This document shows, one piece after another, positions 58,381 to 64,000 of a stretch of 64,000 bases of DNA. The notes under the pieces were generated by a model. It saw only the letters and a list, made by a program, of their open reading frames with translations, was not told the DNA's origin and did no database searches. This stretch comes from Arthrobacter sp. SLBN-122. Lineage in GTDB: Bacteria > Actinomycetota > Actinomycetes > Actinomycetales > Micrococcaceae. Within the stretch, counting starts at the first letter, position 1. The number at the start of each line of letters is the position of its first letter. The translations under genes were made by a program, and so were the position numbers. Location: positions 868,001 to 932,000 of the forward strand of contig NZ_VFMS01000001.1 in the NCBI RefSeq assembly GCF_006715165.1, given 5' to 3'.

Positions 58381-59585
58381 TGATGGCAATGGAAACAGCG
58401 CTGCTCCTGTCCTTCGCCGTCCTGCTGCTCATCGGGGTGCTCATCTCCGAGCGCGCCCACCGGACAGTGCTGTCCACGGCCGTGCTCTTCCTGGTGGGCG
58501 GGTTCCTGCTGGGGCCCGGCGCCCTGGGCTTCATCACGGTCTCGGCGGGCGACCCGATTGTGGGAGCCCTGGCGGAGCTGGCGTTGTTTTCGGTCCTCTT
58601 CACGGACGGGATGCGTGTTGGGTTCGGTGACCTGCGCTCCGCCTGGCGGCTGCCCGGCCGGGCCCTGCTGCTGGGACTGCCGCTGACCCTCGGCCTGACC
58701 GCAGTGTTTGCCCACGTCGTGGCTGGGTTGCCGTGGCTGGAATCCTTCCTCCTGGGCGCCATCCTGGCTCCGACGGACCCGGTGTTTGCGGCAGCCATTG
58801 TGGGCCGGGAAGAGGTCCCGGGCAGGCTCAGGCACCTCCTTAACGTCGAATCCGGCGTCAATGACGGCCTGGCCCTGCCGATCGTGCTGATCCTCCTGGC
58901 CGCCGCCGGCGGAAGCGATGCCCGCGGCGAGGAACTGCTGTTCGAGATTGTCCTGGGCATCCTGGTGGGTGTTGTGGTGCCCGTGGCCGTCCTGGCCCTG
59001 GAACGGCTGCCTTTCCTGCAGGCGACCAGGTCACTCCAGCCCCTGCTGGCGGTCTCCATCGGGCTGCTGGTGCTGGCCATCTGCCAGGCGACCCACGCCA
59101 ACCTGTTCCTGGGGGCCTTCGCCGCCGGCATCACGGTGGCCACCCTGGGCCGGGGACTCCGGCACGAGTTTGAGCAGTTCGGTGAGCTGGTCACCGAACT
59201 GCTGAAGCTGGCGGCCATCATGGTTTTTGGCGCCCTGATCACCCCGGTCTTCCTCTTCAGCGAGATCCCCTTTGCCGGCTGGATCTTCGCCCTCCTGGCA
59301 CTGCTCATTGCCCGGCCCTTGGCCCTGCTGGTGTCCTTCCTGGGGGCCAAGTTGAGTATGCGCGAGCAGGCGGCGGCCATGTGGTTCGGACCCAAGGGGT
59401 TCGCCTCGGTGGTGTACGGCCTGATCATCCTGGAATCCGGCATCACCCGTGCTGATGACGTCTACCACCTCGTGGCCCTGGTAATCGTGCTCTCCATCCT
59501 GTCCCACTCCTCCACGGACGTCCTCATCGCCCGCCAATTCGGTGAACGCGTAAAGAGCCCAGGAAAGCGGACGGAACATGCCTGA
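58380..59585 (+). CDS. CPA1-family cation:proton antiporter (NhaP type)
   Basis: 401-residue membrane protein with about 12 helices. The family ion-binding motifs LGAILAPTDPVFAAAIV and LLNVESGVNDGLALPIVLI are complete, including the paired acidic residues. GPKGFASVVYGLIIL is the C-terminal conserved helix. Such antiporters exchange Na+ or K+ for protons. It follows the monooxygenase with a TAATG overlap and precedes a CBS protein. Confidence 0.93.
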   Translation: MMAMETALLLSFAVLLLIGVLISERAHRTVLSTAVLFLVGGFLLGPGALGFITVSAGDPIVGALAELALFSVLFTDGMRVGFGDLRSAWRLPGRALLLGLPLTLGLTAVFAHVVAGLPWLESFLLGAILAPTDPVFAAAIVGREEVPGRLRHLLNVESGVNDGLALPIVLILLAAAGGSDARGEELLFEIVLGILVGVVVPVAVLALERLPFLQATRSLQPLLAVSIGLLVLAICQATHANLFLGAFAAGITVATLGRGLRHEFEQFGELVTELLKLAAIMVFGALITPVFLFSEIPFAGWIFALLALLIARPLALLVSFLGAKLSMREQAAAMWFGPKGFASVVYGLIILESGITRADDVYHLVALVIVLSILSHSSTDVLIARQFGERVKSPGKRTEHA

Positions 59586-59699
59586 CCCGCCACGGGGTGG
59601 CCACACGATCGTGGCCGGCAAATCCTGGGCAGGACCGCGTCCCAGTGATTGGATGGGTCTGCACTACCCCCGTTGTCCTTCGAAGTGTTAAGGAGAGCC

Positions 59700-60188
59700 G
59701 TGCGTGCCGTGGACCTGAAAGTTTCCCTGCCCGTTGTCCGCCGGGAAACCACGGCGGCTGAAGCCGGACGGCTGATCGCGGACAGCGGCCTGGTGGGGCT
59801 GGTGATCGCGAACCGGCGGGGAGTTCCCACGGCCATCGTCTCCGCCGTCGACGTCCTGCGGCTCATGCTGCCCGGCTACCTGCTGGACGATGTCTCCCTC
59901 GCCGCAGTTTTCGACGAAGCCGCGGCCACCGAATTGTGGGACCACATCTCCGAGCGGACCGTGGGCGAAATGCTCGACGACGAGGGCGTTGCCGTCCGCA
60001 AAATTCTTTCCATCGAGTCCGACGCCACCCTCGTGGAGATCGCGGCGCGGATGGTGGACGCCAGGACCCAGATCGCACTGCTCCACGATTCACCCCCCGA
60101 CGCCCCGATGTTCGTGACGCTTCCTGCCGTGATCAGCGCCGTCCTGGCAACGGCCGGCGGCGCCGGGACCGGAGCCGGGGACCAGTGA
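59700..60188 (+). CDS. CBS-domain protein
   Basis: 162-residue cytosolic protein with a CBS pair: AAEAGRLIADSGLVGLVIANRRGVPTAIVSAVDVLRLML and IESDATLVEIAARMVDARTQIALLHD. CBS pairs sense adenine nucleotides or ionic strength. The GTG at 59700 is chosen because AGGAGAG lies 3-9 bp upstream; an in-frame TTG earlier lacks a site. Its stop overlaps the following transporter (GTGA), so the two proteins are probably functional partners. Confidence 0.85.
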   Translation: MRAVDLKVSLPVVRRETTAAEAGRLIADSGLVGLVIANRRGVPTAIVSAVDVLRLMLPGYLLDDVSLAAVFDEAAATELWDHISERTVGEMLDDEGVAVRKILSIESDATLVEIAARMVDARTQIALLHDSPPDAPMFVTLPAVISAVLATAGGAGTGAGDQ

Positions 60189-61477
60189 CCATCCAGGTTG
60201 GCCTTGCGCTCACGGTCTTCCTGGCGGCCTATGTCCTGATCGCTACCGAAAAGCTGCCGCGTCTGACTACGGCGCTGGGCGGCGCCGCGGCGATGGTCCT
60301 GATCGGCGCTACGGACGACCAGGGGATGTTCTTCTCGCCGGAGAGCGGAATCGACTGGAACGTCATCTTCCTCCTGCTGGCCATGATGATCATCGTCGGC
60401 ATCATCCGGCAAACCGGCCTGTTCGAGTTCCTGGCCATCTGGGCAGCGAAAAAGGCCAGGGGCTACCCCTTCCGGATCATGGTGATCCTGGTGCTGATCA
60501 CTGCCGTGCTTTCGGCGTTCCTGGACAACGTCACCACCGTCCTGCTCACCGCTCCCGTGACGCTCCTGGTCTGCGAACGCCTGGCGGCGCCCCCTGTGCC
60601 GTTCCTGATCGCGGAAGTGATGGCCAGCAACATCGGCGGCGCGTCCACACTCATCGGTGACCCGCCAAACATCATCATCGCCAGCCGTGGAAACCTGACC
60701 TTCAACGACTTCATCATCAACCTGGCGCCCATTGTGGCAGTGCTCCTCCTGGTCTTCATCGGACTGTGCCGGGTGATGTTCCGCACCGCCTTCCGCTTCC
60801 ATCCGGAGCGCGCGGCGCGCGTCATGGCGCTGAACGAGAAGGAGGCCCTTGGCGAAAGGCCACTGCTGGTGAAGTGCCTGGTGGTGGTAGGGCTGGTGCT
60901 GGCCGGTTTCGTTGCCCGCCCGTTGCTGGGCCTTGCACCGTCCGTGGTGGCCATGCTCGGCGCCGGCCTCCTGGTGCTGCTTGCCCGCCTGGAACCGCGG
61001 AAGGTGTTCGCCGACGTGGAGTGGGAGACCCTTCTGTTCTTCGCCGGCCTCTTCATCATGGTTGGTTCCCTGGTCAACCTGGGGGTGGTCCGCTCAGTGG
61101 GCGAGTCCATGGCGGGCCTGATTGGGGAGCAGTACGACGTCGCCGCCCTGGCTTTGCTCGGAGGTTCGGCGGTGCTGTCCGGCATCATCGACAACATCCC
61201 CTATGTGGCCACGCTGGCCCCCATCACGCAAAGCCTGGTGGAGGCAGGCGGCGATCCGGCCAGGCCCCTTTGGTGGGCGCTGGCCCTCGGAGCTGACCTG
61301 GGCGGCAACGCCACTGCCGTTGGAGCCAGCGCCAATGTGGTGGTCATCGGCATTGCGAAGCGCTACGACCACCCGATTTCGTTCTGGACCTTCACCAAGT
61401 ACGGGCTGGTCGTCACCGCCGTGACCATCGGGCTTTGCCTGCCGTACCTGTACATCCGCTATTACCTGTTCGGATAA
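60185..61477 (+). CDS. ArsB/NhaD-superfamily (SLC13-like) ion transporter
   Basis: 430-residue membrane protein with about 11 helices. Signatures include LSAFLDNVTTVLLTAPVTLLVCE, EVMASNIGGASTLIGDPPNIIIAS, and in the second repeat GIIDNIPYVATLAPITQSL and ALGADLGGNATAVGASANVVVIGIA. These define the ArsB/NhaD group (IT superfamily), with repeats in the two halves. Substrate may be Na+/H+ or an anion. It is not ArsB of the ars cluster, which lies 25 kb away. GTG 60185 overlaps the CBS gene. Confidence 0.92.
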   Translation: MTIQVGLALTVFLAAYVLIATEKLPRLTTALGGAAAMVLIGATDDQGMFFSPESGIDWNVIFLLLAMMIIVGIIRQTGLFEFLAIWAAKKARGYPFRIMVILVLITAVLSAFLDNVTTVLLTAPVTLLVCERLAAPPVPFLIAEVMASNIGGASTLIGDPPNIIIASRGNLTFNDFIINLAPIVAVLLLVFIGLCRVMFRTAFRFHPERAARVMALNEKEALGERPLLVKCLVVVGLVLAGFVARPLLGLAPSVVAMLGAGLLVLLARLEPRKVFADVEWETLLFFAGLFIMVGSLVNLGVVRSVGESMAGLIGEQYDVAALALLGGSAVLSGIIDNIPYVATLAPITQSLVEAGGDPARPLWWALALGADLGGNATAVGASANVVVIGIAKRYDHPISFWTFTKYGLVVTAVTIGLCLPYLYIRYYLFG

Positions 61478-61635
61478 CGACGGCCTCAGGGCTAATCACT
61501 TTGCCGGAAACGTTCACGTATCAACGGGCCGGCGGTCCGGATCTGCCATGATGGTGCGATGTGTGAGCACCCCATTCGGAGCCAGGACATCAACTTGGCT
61601 GGCAGCAGTTTCCCGGCACGTTCAGGCCTCCCCCG

Positions 61636-62850
61636 GTGACGGTAAAAGAGCTGGCCAGGGACGCCGTCCTGGCCAGGACCGGACTCCCCACCCCCGAGCC
61701 GGGTTTGGACATCACCGTCCCGATTCCCTCCCAGCGCCTGCAGAACCTGGTGGAACTGGCCAGGACCCTGTGCGGGCAGCCGGTCACCGCAATCAACATC
61801 ATCACCGAGAACCTGCAGTACCAGGTGGCGACGGCGGGAATGGAACCGTATCTGTGCTCCCGGGAAGATTCAATGTGCGCCGTGGGCTTCCTCAATGGGA
61901 CGCCCACTGTCCTGGAGGATGCCTCGCTTGATCCCCGCTACAGCAACAACCCCTATGTTGACGGCCGCAGGGGCGAGGTCAGGTTTTACGTCTCCATCCC
62001 CCTGGTGGCCGAGGACGGCTTTGTCCTGGGCACGCTTTGTGCGGGCGCGCGGGAAACCGGGCAGCTGAGTGACCGGCAGCTCAAGGGCCTGGAAATCCTC
62101 GCCGCCGAGATCGTCGAGGCCCTGCAGCTTGAGCACCGCGCCCGCCAGCTTGCCGATGCGCTGACCGAGGCCCAACGCAGCAACACGCTGCTGGCAGAGT
62201 TCGCCGGCAGGATCAGCCATGACCTCCGCAACCCGCTCACCTCCGTCCTGGGCTACGTTGAACTGGCCCGGGACGACGCCGAAGCGCTGGAGGACCGCCA
62301 AATCGCGGAGTACCTGGACGTGGTGGCCAATTCCGGCCAGCGCATGCTGTCCATGGTGAGCGACGTCCTGTCCTACGCCACCATCGGCGGGGACGTCCGG
62401 CCAACCTGCCTTTCCCTGCAGGACCTGGTCCGGGACGTCGTGCAGGACCTGGCGGCCAGCATCGAAGAGTACGGCGCCTCGATTGAATGCGGCGACTTGG
62501 CCTTCACTGCAGATCCCGTCCAGATGCGCGTGCTGCTGCAGAACCTGGTCCACAACGCCATCACCTACAGCCGGCCGGGCATTCCTCCCGTCATCCACGT
62601 CACCGGCCACCGGGCCGATGACGGAACAACGCTCCGGGTGATCGACAACGGCAAAGGCATCAGCGAAGGGGACCGGAAACGCGTCCTGGATCCCCTGGTC
62701 CGCCTGCACCGGGAGGACGACCCGCCGGGCACCGGGCTGGGCCTGGCCACCGCTGCCCGGATCGCCGCCGCCAGCGGAGGACGGCTTGAAATCGGACCCG
62801 TCCCCGGGGACGGCACCATGGTCACCATCCGCCTGGGCGCCAACAGCTGA
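61636..62850 (+). CDS. GAF-domain sensor histidine kinase
   Basis: 404-residue soluble kinase. Residues about 30-165 are a GAF domain (VTAINIITENLQYQVA, VGFLNGTPTVLEDASLDPRY, RFYVSIPLVAEDGFVLGTLC), then a coiled linker, then HisKA with AGRISHDLRNPLTSVLGYVELA (phosphoacceptor His). The ATPase domain has NLVHNAITYS, VIDNGKGIS and GTGLGLATAARIA. No TM helix is seen, so the signal is probably intracellular. No response regulator is adjacent. GTG 61636 is the start used. Confidence 0.9.
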   Translation: MTVKELARDAVLARTGLPTPEPGLDITVPIPSQRLQNLVELARTLCGQPVTAINIITENLQYQVATAGMEPYLCSREDSMCAVGFLNGTPTVLEDASLDPRYSNNPYVDGRRGEVRFYVSIPLVAEDGFVLGTLCAGARETGQLSDRQLKGLEILAAEIVEALQLEHRARQLADALTEAQRSNTLLAEFAGRISHDLRNPLTSVLGYVELARDDAEALEDRQIAEYLDVVANSGQRMLSMVSDVLSYATIGGDVRPTCLSLQDLVRDVVQDLAASIEEYGASIECGDLAFTADPVQMRVLLQNLVHNAITYSRPGIPPVIHVTGHRADDGTTLRVIDNGKGISEGDRKRVLDPLVRLHREDDPPGTGLGLATAARIAAASGGRLEIGPVPGDGTMVTIRLGANS

Positions 62851-62859
62851 CGCGATGCC

Positions 62860-64000
62860 TCAGGGCTGGTCCCTCAGGGCGCGGACCATCGGCGCTTTTC
62901 CAAGGGCCGTCCGTTCAAGCTGTGCCACCACCTTCACGTCCACGGGGGTATGCAGCGCACCGGCGGTGAGGAGGGCGTCGGCTACCGCCGCCCGGATTCC
63001 TTCCACGGATTGCCCGGGCGTGAGTCCGGCCAGCAGCACCCGCAGCCCGGAGGGTTCCTGGACCACCTGCCAGCCTGCGACGGCGGCCTGGTCCAGGACA
63101 CGGTGGAAAACGTTCGGGTGCACGTGGGCAACTCCTGTCCTGCCGGGCAGCCGCAGGACGTCCTCGATGCGCCCCTCGATCCCCTCCAGGATGGTGAAGC
63201 TTCGCCCACATGGGCAGCCCCTGCGGCCCAGCCTTACGGTGTCGGACATCTCGTACCTGATCAACGGCAGGGTGCGCGAGAACAGGACGGTGGCCAGGAG
63301 CCTGGCCCCGGTTGTCCCGGCGGGGACCGGGCTGCCCGCCTGGTCCACGGGCTCGATAATCACGAGGTCCTCGTAAACGTGCCGGTTCCGGTAGGTGCAG
63401 GGGGAAGCGATACCGGCCGTTTCGGTGGCGGCGTAGACGTCGAACGGGGCACGTCCCCACGCGGCTTCCAGTTCCGATGCGGCGCGGGGGCTGAGCACTT
63501 CGGAGGCTGACATGACCGCCTGCGGCGCAATGTGCAGCCGCCCGGCCTGCTGCTCTGCCGCGAGGGGTTTAAGCGCTGAGGCGTAGCCGACGAGGATCCT
63601 GGGCTGGAAGCGGTTCAGCGCGTCGACGTTCTGGTCCATGGGGGCGGTCACGTCCAGGCGGAGGGTGGGGATGATCCTGGAGCGCACAGAGGCGCCGACG
63701 ACGGCTGACTGGTGGGTGGGCACGCGCGAGCTGACCAGGGCCACCTTCAGCGGCCGGGTCAGGCCGGCGGAGATCCCGGCCCAGTCATTCGCTCGGGCGT
63801 ACGAGGCCAGGACCGAAGCCCATTCCGGGCGGTTCCAGACGAAGATTCCGTGGCGGCCGGTGGTCCCGGCCGTCGCCGCCGCCCACCACCGGCCCCGCCA
63901 CGGCCGGCCGGGGTTCCCGCCGCTCCCGGCCAGGGACCGCAGATGCTCCTCCAAGTCCGCCAGCGTCAGATCCGGGGTGGTGATGGCCTCGTCGAAATGC
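62860..64000 (-). CDS. PaaK-like AMP-forming CoA ligase (partial, runs off the right edge)
   Basis: The reading frame is open to the window edge, so the N-terminus is missing. Visible motifs are AAATAGTTGRHGIFVW (ATP-binding loop), AVMSASEVLSPRAASELEAAWG, VYAATETAGIASPC (the Y-A-T-E adenylate motif), GARLLATVLFSRTLPLIRYEMSDTVRLG, and CPCGRSFTILEGIEGRIEDVL. These match phenylacetate-CoA ligase-type adenylating enzymes. The substrate could be an aromatic acid, or the protein could be a coenzyme F390 synthetase-like relative. It is convergent with the histidine kinase, 9 bp apart, and far from the paa operon. Confidence 0.85.
   Translation of the reverse strand, partial: HFDEAITTPDLTLADLEEHLRSLAGSGGNPGRPWRGRWWAAATAGTTGRHGIFVWNRPEWASVLASYARANDWAGISAGLTRPLKVALVSSRVPTHQSAVVGASVRSRIIPTLRLDVTAPMDQNVDALNRFQPRILVGYASALKPLAAEQQAGRLHIAPQAVMSASEVLSPRAASELEAAWGRAPFDVYAATETAGIASPCTYRNRHVYEDLVIIEPVDQAGSPVPAGTTGARLLATVLFSRTLPLIRYEMSDTVRLGRRGCPCGRSFTILEGIEGRIEDVLRLPGRTGVAHVHPNVFHRVLDQAAVAGWQVVQEPSGLRVLLAGLTPGQSVEGIRAAVADALLTAGALHTPVDVKVVAQLERTALGKAPMVRALRDQP

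Overview
The window is chromosomal DNA from a high-GC actinobacterium, most likely an Arthrobacter/Pseudarthrobacter-type member of the Micrococcaceae. Supporting signs are the GC-rich third codon positions, frequent GTG/TTG starts, the phenylacetate (paa) operon layout, an ArsC of the mycothiol-linked type, and several Arthrobacter-style hypothetical families. No tRNA, rRNA, CRISPR array or intact transposase was recognised.

Layout. 0.3-11.7 kb is an exopolysaccharide/cell-surface region. It holds a sugar transferase, a DUF4012 protein, a surface protein with three LANTG motifs, a VanZ-like protein, RmlA and GalU. It ends in a compact minus-strand operon encoding a Tat-signal protein, a PqqD-like protein, an HprK-like kinase, a Wzc-type tyrosine kinase and a nucleotidyltransferase. 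This operon is the best candidate for an undescribed system. 11.9-16.8 kb is the minus-strand paaABCDE operon plus an enoyl-CoA hydratase, with a candidate PaaR operator upstream of paaA and a 32-bp tandem repeat array beyond it. 17-30 kb is accessory: a secreted protein, fused gene remnants, a repeat protein, a PAP2 phosphatase, two paralogous small proteins flanking a zinc alcohol dehydrogenase, a tartrate-dehydrogenase-like enzyme, a frameshifted AbiEi-type gene, two copies of an imperfect palindromic repeat, a decayed MmyB-type regulator, an aldo/keto reductase and an SDR.

30.4-35.9 kb is an arsenic-resistance cluster (arsA, divergent arsR, acr3, a flavoprotein with a Cys-rich tail, arsC, and an MFS remnant). 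36-42 kb has methionine aminopeptidase and a catabolic unit (RraA-like, D-2-hydroxyacid dehydrogenase, MFS transporter) divergent from a double-length IclR regulator. 42.5-45.6 kb has an MFS exporter overlapping an ArsR-type regulator, a membrane protein and CopC.

47-62 kb is rich in ion-transport genes: an APC/KUP-like permease next to kdpE-kdpD (no kdpFABC, and a degenerate KdpD P-loop), a FetB-like permease, TrkH-TrkA, an NhaP-type antiporter, and a CBS protein overlapping an ArsB/NhaD-type transporter. A GAF histidine kinase follows, and a PaaK-like AMP-ligase runs off the right edge.

All assignments come from reading the sequence and recalled family knowledge; no database search was run.
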